DNA from: Nematostella vectensis | Taxonomy: Eukaryota > Cnidaria > Anthozoa > Actiniaria > Edwardsiidae | Assembly (NCBI RefSeq): GCF_932526225.1 | Contig: NC_064034.1 | Span: forward strand, 2,218,001 to 2,282,000 | Reading direction: 5' to 3' | Length of the DNA: 64,000 bases | Shown here: one piece after another, positions 49,126 through 60,600 of the stretch | Layout: every line of letters begins with the position of its first letter | How positions within the stretch are numbered: the stretch's first letter is position 1 | Translations under genes and position numbers: made by a program | Notes under the pieces: generated by a model | The model's database searches: none | Told to the model about the DNA's origin: nothing | The model's input: the letters and a program-made list of their open reading frames with translations, nothing else

Positions 49126-49444
49126 CAGGCCCGTAGCCATTGTTTTAAGCGGGGTGGTTCGTTTATCGATTTCAGCGGATCAATTTTCCGGTATTCTCCT
49201 CTCCTCGCCTTATTGCATTAAGCAATCAATCTTGTATTTAAAATGTTATTAATAGGGTACTTTTTAACATAAAGCGATAATAATAAGGATAAATATTATA
49301 AAAAGATTTCTATAGTCATTTTAAAAACATATTGATGTGCACGGTATATCTTCGGCCAAACGTAATATATTTTTGTTTGCTATGAGCAGACCTTCAAGCC
49401 GGGTGGGGGGGTTCGTCCGAACCCCCCCTGGCTACGGGCCTGTG
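49126..49444. mobile_element. MITE with CAGGCCCGTAGCCA terminal inverted repeats
   Basis: CAGGCCCGTAGCCATTG at the left pairs with CTGGCTACGGGCCTG at the right, about 315 bp apart. Subterminal GGGTGGTTCG and CGAACCCCCC also pair. No coding capacity. Confidence 0.8.
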
Positions 49445-50100
49445 TCTGTCTGGAAGGATACTTTTATTACCATGAAGGAAGCCCATGCTGTCAAAGTGAG
49501 TGGATTTAAGTGTATGAGTAAATTACAAAAACGTGATCATTTCGGTATATAAAAGGGAAATAATGTAAACAACCTTTTCTTATTTCATCGACATCATGTT
49601 CAACGCCCGGATATGTTTGTAGTCTCATTCTGACTTTAGCTTTCTTACAGTATAAAAATACAATTCGTTGCGGGCTTCAAACTCGCTGTACTGACATTCT
49701 ATCGGCAAAAGCGAAATAAAGGGAGACTTAAACACAGTATTACAAAGTCTATAGTTTTAATTTTTCACGAAAAAGTTTTTTTTTCGCTTTAATAGTTATA
49801 AGTCCCTCCATACATTCCTTAACACTGACAGTGGCCTTGGGCTAAGGGTGACAAAGCGGGAATATAAAAATTCACAGCGTAATTCACATTTCAGAATTAC
49901 TTACAACATTAAAGACGACGTTGGGATGGTTTTCATGCCTCTCAAAAACTAATTACTGAAACTCTTGCGATTTTCGACTCGGCTCCTTTTCATTTGGAGA
50001 GACGAATTTCGCAGCTTTTCACGCCGTTGTTTTGAATTTTGCATATGTCGTAATGGCGGTCGGCCACGCTTTTTGAACGCTCCCGCCTTCCCGACGCAAA

Positions 50101-51710
50101 ATGGCTTCAAAAGAAGAGATGAGAGAAATTTTGAGAGATGCAATACGGCCACTAGAGCTAAAGGTCGACGACCTAAAATCTTCAGTGGAACACCTAAATA
50201 AGAAATATGACGGCATTCTGTCCCAAATGGAAAAGATAAACCAAATGGTTCAGTCACATGGAAACTCAATCAGAAAGTTAGAGAAATAATTAAATGAAGA
50301 GAAACAGAGAAGTAATGAAACTCTGGAGAAAGCAGAAGAACCCGCCAAATACCTGAGGAGACTGTCTTGAAATATCAGGCGTCCCTCCTAACAGGAAGTA
50401 CTCCTCAAAAGACGTAGTTAATGGCGATCGGAGACGCCATTGAAGTGCCACTTAAGGAGGAAGATATTTCAACCTCACATCCGCTTCCTTCTTACAACCC
50501 CAACGCCCCACCAAAGACCATTGTCAAGTTCGTCAGACGCGACACTAGAAATGCTTTCTACTCCAATCGTCGAAAGCTGGCAGGAATGAAAGTTAGTTTC
50601 TAATCTATATTAATGATATGCCTAGCTGCACCGATGCTTTGACTTTTCGAATTTTTGCTGACTACACTAACGTGTTTGCGTCTGCAAGTGATCTCAAAAC
50701 CTTAGAAAAGCTCATGAACAGAGAATTAGGAAAAGTCAAGGATTGGTGCGACATTAATAAACTATCCATCAACTTAACTAAAACTAATTTTATGATAATC
50801 AAATCAGTTAGGAAAAAAGATGACGAGGTAGATATAAAAATCGGTAGTTAACCTCTAGAGCGTAAGAAATATATTAAATATTTACGAGTGCTACTAGATG
50901 AGACAGTTTCCTTCAAGCACCATATCTCCTACGTATGTACACGAATCTCTAGAAATAACGGTATCCTCTCGAAACTCAGACACTTTTTACCTCTCATGCA
51001 AATGAAACAAATTTACTATAGTTTCATCTTTCCATATATATCCTATGCAATTTTAGCCTGGGTCAGTGCTTATCAAACACACATTAAAAAAGTACAAACT
51101 AAGCAAAACCACTCAATAAGACTTATTTTCTTTGCAAAGACTTTTGGTACTGATACAGATAGTGCATTGCCCCTGCTCAACCTATTAGATGTTCTTACAG
51201 TAAACCATGTCTTTAAATTCCAAGCACTGAAATTCATTCACCTCTGGCATAAGGGACTTCTGCCTTATTCCTTCTCTAATTATTTTAATTATGCAAGCGG
51301 AATCCATGGTTACAATACAAGATATGCCTCTAGGAAAAATTTATACAAAAGTAAAGTACGAACAAAATCCGGTAAACAAACTTTAAAATATATTGCAACA
51401 GATCTTTGGGTTGATCTCCCCACTGAGTTGAAAGAGCTTAATCTGTACACATTTCAAAGTGCTTTAAAGCGTCATTTACTGGATGAACAATACTAGGTCA
51501 CGACTTTTTCACTCTAGAACTCTCCTAATCCCTTACTCATTTCTCCTCTCCTCACAGTTCTATCAACAAAAAATATTTAACTGGAATCCGGCTCGAAAAC
51601 TACTTGTTATTCCGGATTCCAGACTCAATGTACTATTCTTATTTTCCCTTTAATTATAAACTCAATCTATGTAAAGTACAATAGTGAATAAAGTTATTAT
51701 AAAATTCCTG
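50101..51710 (+). mobile_element. Internally deleted non-LTR retrotransposon (LINE)
   Basis: 50101-50289 encodes a coiled-coil protein start (MASKEEMREILRDAIRPLEL) like LINE ORF1. 50421-50602 continues with an ORF1-type C-terminal part (TIVKFVRRDTRNAFY). At about 50600 the sequence jumps to reverse-transcriptase palm and C-terminal sequence (NDMPSCTDALTFRIFADY, KLSINLTKTNFM), and 50888-51496 encodes the conserved C-terminal region (YSFIFPYISYAILAW). The endonuclease and most of the RT fingers and palm are absent, the frame has stops, and the expected FADD catalytic motif reads FADY. It is dead; any movement would be in trans. It resembles CR1/L2-like elements (inference). Confidence 0.85.
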
Positions 51711-51734
51711 TAAATTCTTTCGCCTTTTCGTGGT

Positions 51735-51950
51735 GCAGGGCTCCGTAAATATCGAAAGAGCGGAGCTGTAGATTGACTTTGATAATTTCGAAGTTAAAAT
51801 TAACGTTATAACGCTATATCCAAGGCAATAACGGCAAGCTTCTTGGGAGCAACGGCAAGCTTCTTGGGAGCAGTTTTCTACGACAACAACGAAAAAAATT
51901 GTGATTGAAAATTTAATTCAAAAACCGCGCGCTTGTTTGAAATGACGCTT
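51735..51950 (-). mobile_element. Partial reverse copy of the 53.8-kb MITE family, broken by another MITE
   Basis: CGGAGCTGTAGATTGACTTT, GGCAAGCTTCTTGGGAGCA (twice in tandem) and TTGTGATTGAAAATTTAATT are the reverse complement of the 4166-4612/53788-54295 family. The copy stops at 51950 where the next element begins. Confidence 0.75.
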
Positions 51951-52671
51951 TTAGGGGGCGTCCACACTAACCTGGATTCAAAAGTACCCGGATTCGTTTC
52001 GCCGAAAACGCATCACTTGATTCGCGTCCACACTATCGTTTTCGCATCGTGTTCGCCTGGATCCAGCCGTCCACACTAACACGGATTCAAACGTTTGAAA
52101 ACGCTGACTGGCACAGGGTGACGTCATTATGATATGCGCATGCTCAAAGCAGCGCGCGCCTGCGATATGACGCCATCGTTTTCATTTTGATACGGATTCG
52201 GCCGTCCGGCACTACGGACCAAAGTAATACGGATTCACTTTGATTCACTTTCGACGGCGTTTACAAAATTATCTCGATTTGCTGGATCCAGCGCATGTTA
52301 GTGTGGAAGGAAGGCCTAAACGTATCAAAAAGTATACGGATTCAAACGAATCCGTGTTAGTGTGGACGTAAGGCCTAAACGTATCAAAAAGTATACGGAT
52401 TCAAACGAATCCGTGTTAGTGTGGACGGAAGGCCTAAACGTATCAAAAAGTATACGGATTCAAACGAATCCGTGTTAGTGTGGACGGAAGGCCTAAAGGT
52501 ATCAAGAAGTATACGGATTTAAACGAATCCGTGTTAGTGTGGACGTAAGGCCTAAACGTATTAAAAAGTACACGGATTCAAACGAATCCGTGTTAGTGTG
52601 GACGTAAGGCCTAAACGTATCAAAAAGTATACGGATTCAAACGGATCCGTGTTGGTGTGGACGGCCCCTAA
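51951..52671. mobile_element. MITE with GGGGCGTCCACACTAAC termini and internal 60-bp tandem repeats
   Basis: The left end GGGGGCGTCCACACTAACC and right end GTTGGTGTGGACGGCCCC are inverted repeats flanked by TTA/TAA. The right half, about 52300-52660, is six tandem copies of an approximately 60-bp unit (GTATACGGATTCAAACGAAT plus CCGTGTTAGTGTGGACG). The unit contains the terminal sequence, so the terminus itself has been multiplied. Confidence 0.85.
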
Positions 52672-53551
52672 GACCCGGTCCCCACGTATCCGTTTTCGTT
52701 TGAAAACGCAACCTTTTTGTTACGGATACGGGTATCGTCCACACGGAAACGCTAAAACGATGATCGAAAACGGAACAATTTGAAAACGATCTTCAGAGTG
52801 GAACAATTTGAAAACGATAACCTTTGGTGCCGTGGTGACGGACGAAAACGGAACCTTTCGAAAACGATGACGTGATAACTCAGGTCCAGTCCAGGGGGCT
52901 CGCTTCTCAAAACACCCGAGAATTCTCGGACCCGAAAACGATTGATTCCTTAAATTTGAAAAGCTGGCTAATTTCTATAAAATTTATGGTATCTAAATGT
53001 GTTGCAATATCGTCAAATATCGCATTTTACCACAAAGATTCATGTAAAGGATGATTCCCTTAATAGATTTATATATTTTGATCTTTCCCGAACTTCTCGG
53101 GCCCGAAATTCACATGGCTTAAATATTAAGAAAGTTCTCGGGACCTCGCAGTCACCCGAGACTTTTCGGGTAACTTTCTGGTTTCAGCAAAACTTCGAAA
53201 ATAGCCCTATTGAGCGAAATCATTTGGAATATGAACCAAAAGGAAGTTCAAACTGTTCTAAAACATGAAAGCGGTTCTCAAAAAGTATAACATTCGAAAT
53301 TTTGGGCAAAAATGCAAAATAAAGTTTTCGGGCCCGAGAATTCTCGGGTGTTTCGAGAAACGGGCGCCAGGTGGCGCGCGAGTACGCATGCGCTGTAGAG
53401 CTTGTTATCGTTTTCGTATCGTTTTTGCGTTTTCATGGGGACGGGTCGTATCAAAATAAAAACGCTTCGTGTGGACGCGGATCTTTTTGAAAACGGAACA
53501 AAAAGGTTGCGTTTTCAAACGAAAACGGATACGTGGGGACAGGGTCTTAGT
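52669..53551. mobile_element. MITE with long GACCCGGTCCCCACG termini
   Basis: TAAGACCCGGTCCCCACGTA through GCAACCTTTTTGTT at the left is the inverted match of AACAAAAAGGTTGCG...CGTGGGGACAGGGTCTTA at the right, arms over 50 bp. It abuts the preceding MITE at TAAG and contains a further element. Confidence 0.85.
52895..53372. mobile_element. MITE nested in 52669-53551
   Basis: CTTCTCAAAACACCCGAGAA and TTCTCGGACCCGAAAAC at the left mirror GTTTTCGGGCCCGAGAATTC and TCGGGTGTTTCGAGAAACGG at the right. The interior also repeats CTCGGGCCCGAAA-like palindromes. Confidence 0.8.
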
Positions 53552-53787
53552 CTTTAGCGCGGGTGAAAATAACGAAACCACGAACGCGGTCCCCTTTTTC
53601 GCAAGCTCTCGCGAATGTCGTCGCCATTCAAAGCTAGACTTCATTTTGAACCTTATTTTACGACTTCAAAATGCTTCACGTTAATTTACGGGAGGTCAAG
53701 AGCTCCAGTAAAATATCGGGTGATTTTACGTGAATTTTTACCAATCCGATAATAACGGGAGTTTTGAGAAACACCACAGATTTATCG

Positions 53788-54295
53788 GGAGGACCTGCGG
53801 TAAAAATGCGCGCGCCTGGTCCAAGTCGTCATTTTCGCTAGACTTTGTCGAGCGCAGAGCATAAAAAGAAGCAAAAGGGATATGAGTAAGCTCGTCTTAA
53901 AAACATCAATAGTGCAAAGATAACTATCTTTTTAATCTTCTCTGGTGACTGGACAGTTAAGAAATAGAGAATGGAGCGATTTTGATGCAAAAAATGTTCA
54001 GGTTTCGTAATTTCACGCGCGCGCTAAAAAACAGCGTCATTTCAAACGAGCGCACGCTGCTTTTGAATTTTATTTTCAATCACAATTTTTGTCCTTGTTG
54101 CCGTAGAAAATCACTCCCAAAAAGCTCGCCGTTATTGCCATGTGTATAAAGAACATTATATTCAACTTCGAAATTATCAAAGTTAATCTACGGCTCTGCT
54201 TTTTCGATATTTACGGAGCTCTGCACTTGACGTGGTCGAGCGGGAATGACGACTTGGACCAGGTCCGCGCCTATTATACCGCGGGTCCTTGTTTA
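53788..54295. mobile_element. MITE with GGACCTGCGGTA termini, most complete copy
   Basis: The left end GGACCTGCGGTAAAAATGCG and CTGGTCCAAGTCGTCATTTT match the reverse complement of the right end AATGACGACTTGGACCAGG and ATTATACCGCGGGTCC. Outside it lie CGGGAGTTTTGAGAAACACC and GGGCGTTTTGAGAAACGGGC, so it may itself sit within an older element at about 53690-54350. Confidence 0.82.
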
Positions 54296-54769
54296 ACGGG
54301 TAGGTTAGCGGGCCCGATAAGTTACCGGGCGTTTTGAGAAACGGGCCCCTGGACTCTCTCTACGGAGCTCTGCGCTGAGTCAAGTCAAATGACGAATGAC
54401 AGCTTTCCTAAGGTAAGTCCCTTTTATAGTGAGCGTTCGTGAACCTCCACGTTGCTCCTTAATATATATATTTTTATACGAAATTTGGAGATTAATAGTG
54501 GTAATGGTGAAAGGATAATATACATACAAACTAAAACTGAATACATATGTAGAGCTTATTTGGCTGATGTTAAAATGTATCGCGCCAGCGTATTATTGGA
54601 AAAATAAAATAAAGGGCTATTGAAAGTCGACTTAGTCCCTGACGGTATGCGACGTCACATCGTCAATCACAGAACAAAAAGCACCACAGGAAACCCGAAA
54701 AAAATGGCCAGGGACTAGGCTAATAGAGAGAAACAATACGGTCAAAAGATTTTAAAATCCTCTTCAAAA

Positions 54770-55290
54770 AGATTGTGCACAACTTTGGGTTTTAATCCTG
54801 AAGCATATTAATGCATTAAAATCGTCTTTTATAAGCCACACCATGTCGATATTAGAGGATAAAGCCCATGGACATGTCTATTGTCTATGTGGTCCAAATA
54901 TGTAAGGTATTTAGAATAAGTGATCACGGGTTATTAGGGCTTGAGCAATTTCGATGGTTAGTTCCGCCACGTTACAAAGAGTAACAGAATCATCACATGT
55001 TACGGTAAATAAACTTTTGTTGATCCATGGATGTTTTTATTCCCATATATGGTCACGATAAAGATTCCTTTTTACTCCTGATGCAGTAAGTCTAAATTAA
55101 GCGGTTTTTTAAACAAACAGAAAGAGTGATTTCCGCTCTGCAATCACGTGAAATGCTGAAAGTAAAAAGCTTTCGAGGCTTGGTTGGTAAACACCACGAG
55201 CCATAATGTAGCATTGTTTTCGGTTTCGAGGCTTGCCCGGGCATATATATAGTGTCTTTTTCGATTCTCAGTTGTCAGTGCACTCAGCTT
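54770..55290 (+). promoter_or_regulatory. Upstream region and TATA promoter of the cysteine-rich peptide gene
   Basis: CATATATATAG at 55241-55251 is a clear TATA box; the expected start is near TCTCAGTTGTC at about 55275. The 500 bp upstream has a diverged duplicate at 45215-45790. A 5' UTR intron is likely: donor after GAATTTG (GTGAGA) near 55331, acceptor TATTTTTTTTCAG at about 55437, ten bases before the ATG. Confidence 0.75.
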
Positions 55291-55447
55291 TTGCACAGAT
55301 TTCAAGCCCGGCTTTGGAATCCAGTTGAGAATTTGGTGAGATATAAAGACATTTCTTCAAAATTATTCAAGACTATCAACAATTAAGTCACAGTGAACTC
55401 AATGTACGTCTTCTTTCTTCTAATATATTTTTTTTCAGTATTGAGCA

Positions 55448-56178
55448 ATGGCCTCCAAGATATTCATGTTGCTTGCTATCATGGTTCTTGCATTCGCCGC
55501 TTTGACATCTCCTGGCGAGGGTAAGCCTGTGGGAGTTATTTGGGGGACTGGGAATGAGGGTTGGGAAGCAACCCTCACGTTTCCATCGCCAACAACGCGA
55601 CCACAACATACACAAAGCGGTGTTCCCTTTTAGTCCTGAACTGGATATAAACGAGCATTGAGAACCACACTTTTTGCCTCTATAGTTGCCCCTTGCCTCA
55701 AGGAAAACCATACCGCCGTCAATTCTTTTAAACTTCTTGTCTAAATGAGGGCTTTATCAAAGATTGAAATCAATGTTTTCTTAGGAAAAGGCAGGAAAAT
55801 ATCGTAGACATAAGAATCAGTCTGAAAGAATAGATGATATAGAGATGTTCAATGCTTTTTGACATACCACAAATAAGTACATAGAGTAATGGATAGTGTG
55901 GGACGATAAATTAAATCTTATCTGCGGCCATACCTTCGTTATGATTTATAATGAATCGAGGAAGACAAACTTCGAAAAGAAATGATAAAAAGATTATGTT
56001 TTACTTGTCGTTAGGTGCTTCGGTATCCTTCAAGCTCACTGAAGATGTGTCTGATCCGTCAGCAAGTGGCTGTTTTGGTTTGTGCCCCAGTTTCTGTACC
56101 GGAGGTTGCCATTGCTACTGCGTCCCCAACAGAGGCGGGGCGATGTGCCACTGGGTGTGTAACTTTGGACGCCGATAG
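55448..56178 (+). CDS. Secreted eight-cysteine peptide, toxin-like
   Basis: Two coding exons, 55448-55520 and 56015-56178, make 78 residues. A hydrophobic signal peptide (KIFMLLAIMVLAFAALTS) is followed by a short acidic spacer and a C-terminal domain with eight cysteines in about 35 residues. The spacing is C-x3-C-x3-C-x3-C-x-C-x-C-x8-C-x3-C, ending in GRR; the basic end could be trimmed. The signal/mature split over two exons, the TATA promoter and the size fit venom or antimicrobial peptide genes of sea anemones. I do not recognise the exact family and make no claim about its target. Exon 1 ends one base into a Gly codon and the phase is kept. There is no frameshift or stop. Confidence 0.85.
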
Positions 56179-56273
56179 TTTGCAGCAGAAATAGATAATA
56201 CCAGAAAATTTGATTCAAAGAAAAGCTACGCATGTATTGTAAGGATAAAAACTAAACAAGATAAGAATACATA

Positions 56274-56279
56274 AATAAA
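56274..56279 (+). terminator. Likely polyadenylation signal of the cysteine-rich peptide gene
   Basis: AATAAA lies about 95 bp after the stop codon, followed by T-rich and GT-rich sequence (TTCAATCTATGTGTTGTTC). Confidence 0.65.
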
Positions 56280-56442
56280 TAGTAATTTTTATATTCAATC
56301 TATGTGTTGTTCTTCAGTCAAACAACTAATCAGCCAGTAACAATCAATAAGGGTATAGCGCCTAAATTTGTTGTTGTTGTTGTTATTCAAATAACCTTCA
56401 CGTTCTGGCTTTAGAAAAAGATACAAGCACAGCACACACACT

Positions 56443-56660
56443 AAGAGCCTACGACTCGCTTGTTTAGGTGCAAAACCGAAATGTCTACGACTCGCTTGAT
56501 TGGGTGCAAAACCGAAATGTCTACGACTTGCTTGATTGGGTGCAAAACCGAGATGTCTACGACTCGCTTGATTGGGTGCAAAACCGAAATGTCTACGACT
56601 CGCTTGATTGGGTGCAAAACCGAAATGTCTACGACCCGCTTGATTGGGTGCAAAACCGAA
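56443..56660. repeat. Minisatellite of about 38 bp
   Basis: About six units of CTACGACTCGCTTGATTGGG plus TGCAAAACCGAAATGT, directly next to the 3' end of the tRNA gene. Frames are open on both strands but are not thought to be coding. Confidence 0.93.
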
Positions 56661-56675
56661 AAGAAAAACACAAGC

Positions 56676-56748
56676 AGCCCCTGCAGAGATTTGAACTTTG
56701 GACCCCTGGTTTACAAGACCAGTACTCTAACCACTGAGCTACAGAGGC
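56676..56748 (-). tRNA. tRNA-Thr (anticodon UGU)
   Basis: It folds as a 73-nt cloverleaf. The acceptor stem GCCTCTG/CAGGGGC pairs fully (one G-U), the A-box is TAGCTCAGTGG, the anticodon stem CTGGT/ACCAG encloses loop CTTGTAA with anticodon TGT, and the T loop is TTCAAAT. The T stem CAAAG/CTCTG has one A-C mismatch and the B-box (AGTTCAAATCT) departs from consensus, so it may be a tRNA-derived repeat or a weak gene. Confidence 0.75.
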
Positions 56749-56779
56749 AAAGATTAAATGATAAAGCGGAAAAACTATT

Positions 56780-57600
56780 CTTTTAAATCCAATTCAACTC
56801 TCCTAAGCTCCTCGGGTTGCCAGGGTAAAGAGTAAGTCCGTCCCGGTCCCACCAACGGCCATACACCATTTAAATTAGACTTTTTATTTAATAAAATCTC
56901 TATTGCATAATAGACAATGCACGGCATGATCATTTCATTAGAACAAAATATAACTCACTCAATTACAAGTATTGTCTTTTTCGGTAATAGTTCCATCAAA
57001 ATCACTTATTTTAGACAAACACTACAAGAGACAAAGACTACTTTTGCTACCTTTTTAGTTTGTAAAGAATTTCTTCGGAGTTTCGGAACACTACTATTTA
57101 TTCTTTATTGCCCATAGCACGGGCTTAAAAAATATTTATACTCTTATTATTTCGGTATTTATACTCTTATTAATGCGGTTACCAATATTTTGCTTGCCGT
57201 CGAAGAATGCATGGTGACAGCTACTGTTTTCCGGTCCAAAAATGTTATATGTCGCTCATATGATGTCTATATTTATTTTTCTTCTAATATGAGTAGTGTG
57301 TCTATCTGCATTTTATCGGAAATTTCATTCTGATTACCTCTTTTTCTTTTCCCAGCCCGCTGATACTCAATACAATAGGAAAAATGCTATTACCTTGTTA
57401 CACTGCTATTACATACTATGCCTTTAAAGCAACCTCTTGTCCCGCACTCCACCAGATCAGCAACAGATCTTTTCGACTCTGATTTGGCTCTCTTTGCGTA
57501 TACCTATGGGAGCTTCTTGTATTTTCGTTCTTTGCACAGTATAATATAACTCGTCTAACACATAGGAAAAGTCCTAGTCTTGCTTACGGAGAGCCTTTCC
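56780..57600. other. Intergenic sequence without a recognised gene
   Basis: AT-rich sequence between the tRNA and the 3' end of the membrane-protein gene. It includes a small direct repeat TATTTATACTCTTATTA near 57135. Nothing else is recognised; part will be the 3' UTR of the minus-strand gene. Confidence 0.5.
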
Positions 57601-57644
57601 CCTACCTCCTGGTAGCTGTCGAGGGGAAAGAGTACATCACGTCA

Positions 57645-60600
57645 TCATCCCAGCGGCCCGCAGCACACAATACCGCAGCATTTTGCGATATCCCGTTTCC
57701 TCGGTAGAATTGGTGGCTGATCGTCGCTGATGGGCAAAGCGAACACTGAAGAGAAATCAGGGGTTTGAGTGACAAAACTTGCCTCTTTCTAGTCCTGCTA
57801 ACGCGATCGGGTAAAGCGGACACTGAAGAGAAATCAGCGATTTGAGTGACGAAACTAGCCTCTTTCTAGTCCTGCTTACGCGATCGGGTAAATCGGACAC
57901 TGAAGAGAAATCAGGGATTTGAATGACGAAACTAGCCTCTCCCTAGTTCTGTCCAAGATGGCAAACGGGCAAAGCGAACACTGAAGAGAAATCAGGGATT
58001 TGAGTGACAGACCTACTGAAATGATCATTTGTTGAGTGAGAGCTACAAGAAAACTATTAACGTTATTTGTCTTGTGTCTAACTCAAAATTAGCTTATAAA
58101 TTAGGCTCTAGGCATTTTTTTTGCACATATCACTCTATTCTTCAACAGCAATAACATATATATAAGTTAGTTAATCAAAAAATACATGTACACTTAAATG
58201 AGTGATTGATAAATGATTGATGGCATGGTAACGATGAAAACCTACCCATCTCACGGAGACCTTGGCCAAAGTTGTTTACGACAAACCTCAAAGAGACAAG
58301 AACAAGAACCCGTATGATTAAAGCCAGCGCAGCTGAAAAAGAAAAGAGGGTTTGGCAATAAAGAATTTGAGATCACAAGGAAGATGTTGGATGGGCAAAT
58401 ACACCAATCTGGGATTATATTCAATAGACATGTTACTATATGCCAATCATGTCGACATTTTACGCTCCCTGATTCGAGCGAGACACTTTTAATAAAATGT
58501 CGTCAATAATCAGGCTTCCACCATGGATGGCTTTTTTGAGGCTTTCTTGAAACTTGCATTTTAAATAAAAACAACAACATAGGAGTAGATGAAGGCCGCA
58601 AAAAAATCAAATAAAAATGACACGTACATTAATCAGCTAAAATCCATGAATAACAATAAAGTTAAACCCATCCTACAATAATTCCATTTTTTTTGCTTAC
58701 CTATTGCTAAAGCATAGAATAGTCTATTGATAATAACATTTCCAAAATTATAACGATATTTAAATATCCAAATAAAAAGAGAGAAAAAGACATGGTCAAA
58801 CAAGCAGGCCCCAGATTTGTTTAATTTCATCCATGGGACATATCTTCCCAGATGAACTCGAAAAAATTGGATCGTACACACTGCAGTGTGCGTAATTTAG
58901 GTCCCCATGAGGGTATCTGCGTAGAGTCATAAAGAATCAACATGCAGGCGTCTAGCAATTCCAACCTGGAAAAAGATGACACCAATTGCTTTTACCTGCT
59001 CCAAAAAACGTATAGAAGAGTATGTTGGAATTGTCTTGAGATTTCCAGTTGGCTATTATCTAAACCAGAAAGTAACGAAAATCAAATTTCAGAATGATCA
59101 ATTGAAAGAAAGCTTACTTCTGTTTGTTGTCATGCACATTTTTATGTGATCAATTAAAGATAGATTACCTCTGTTGAGAACAAATGTTGGCAGAATCAAT
59201 TCTACGTACATCATATATTGTTTAGTTAGTTTTCCAACATCTTATGCTCTGTAGATTATCTACTTACATCATATGTTCTATAAATGAGGTAGCCAGGCTC
59301 AAGGAAAGACCATGGCAGAAAAACCCAGACAAGGTTTAGAATTTCACGCCGCATCTATGAAAAAAATAAAATAAAGGCATATTTATGAAATATGAAAGGT
59401 ACTAAACTAGGAAACTTACTGTTTCCATGTGCTGTTGCCGTTGACTTTTTTGAAAAACATGGAGTTCAAGAAAATGGAGGCTCATATTATGCAAGCCAAT
59501 GCTCATTTTAGCACCCTGGGTGTGGCTTTTGCTTTTTGTCTTTAATATTTTGCACAAAAAGAAGGTTACAAATTAATTGGCTTATTTCAAGCTGGGCACT
59601 AAACCAAGCATGATACTCACTATGATCCAACCAAGGTAAGCCCATATGACTTGAACAGGGACACCGATTCCTACTACCAGCTTCTCTTGCAGACTCAGTG
59701 ATGTCGTGTTTTGGATGACGAGAACCAGCAAGCTGACCTGTAATCACAGGGCATAGGGTAAGTGTACATTATTTCCATTGTTTGTTTTCCTCATTATAGC
59801 ATTTGGTACTTACTGCAAGCTGTAGATCAAACTTCAGAAGAACAGAGAATATTCCTGCTAATCTGTACATTTCTATAAAAAAAAACATTCCAGTCCCAGG
59901 GACCATTTACTGGCCATCATTATCTACAGCAATCTTATCTTTCATGCTTGACTGAACATTATTTTTCTAAAGAAGATCTTGGCAAAAGCCATAGTTGTCT
60001 AGATAAGTGTCTGCCCAAGCATAAAGCTTTGTTTGTATACACGACACTTCTCAGTGGTTATAAATATGACAAGTTGACCTGTGGTACCATCTTCATATCG
60101 AACTCAATAGATCATCTATCAATATCTCAAGTCTGGGGAAATACTATTACTATAGATATAATCTGAACATTATGGTACTCTGTGGAATTACCACATTCAG
60201 TAACACATTATTTTACACTCATGACTGATAATTACATGGATCAGGCCCCACTTTTTACCTGTTAAGTATAATATATTTGCACAATTTATTTGGAAAGTCA
60301 AATTAGAGTGGAAAAGTTGTCTTATAAAAGCGTAAAGCCACCTTTTCACTGGCAAAGACAAAAGTGTTTACAGCCTGAAGGAGAAGAGAGCAGAGGCAAT
60401 TCCATTTCTTTCTTTTCCACCACTTCCTAACCTGCTTGTGTCTCTCACACACTGTTTTGCAGATGCAATTTAAGCATCCCCCATTTTGTCTTCATTTTAG
60501 TTTGCTAGTCTAAATAGAAAGGCAAAGAAAAACTACAGAAAAGCTGTAGGTGGTATGCATATAGGCATTGTGGAACCAGGTATCAAATAAATCGACACAT

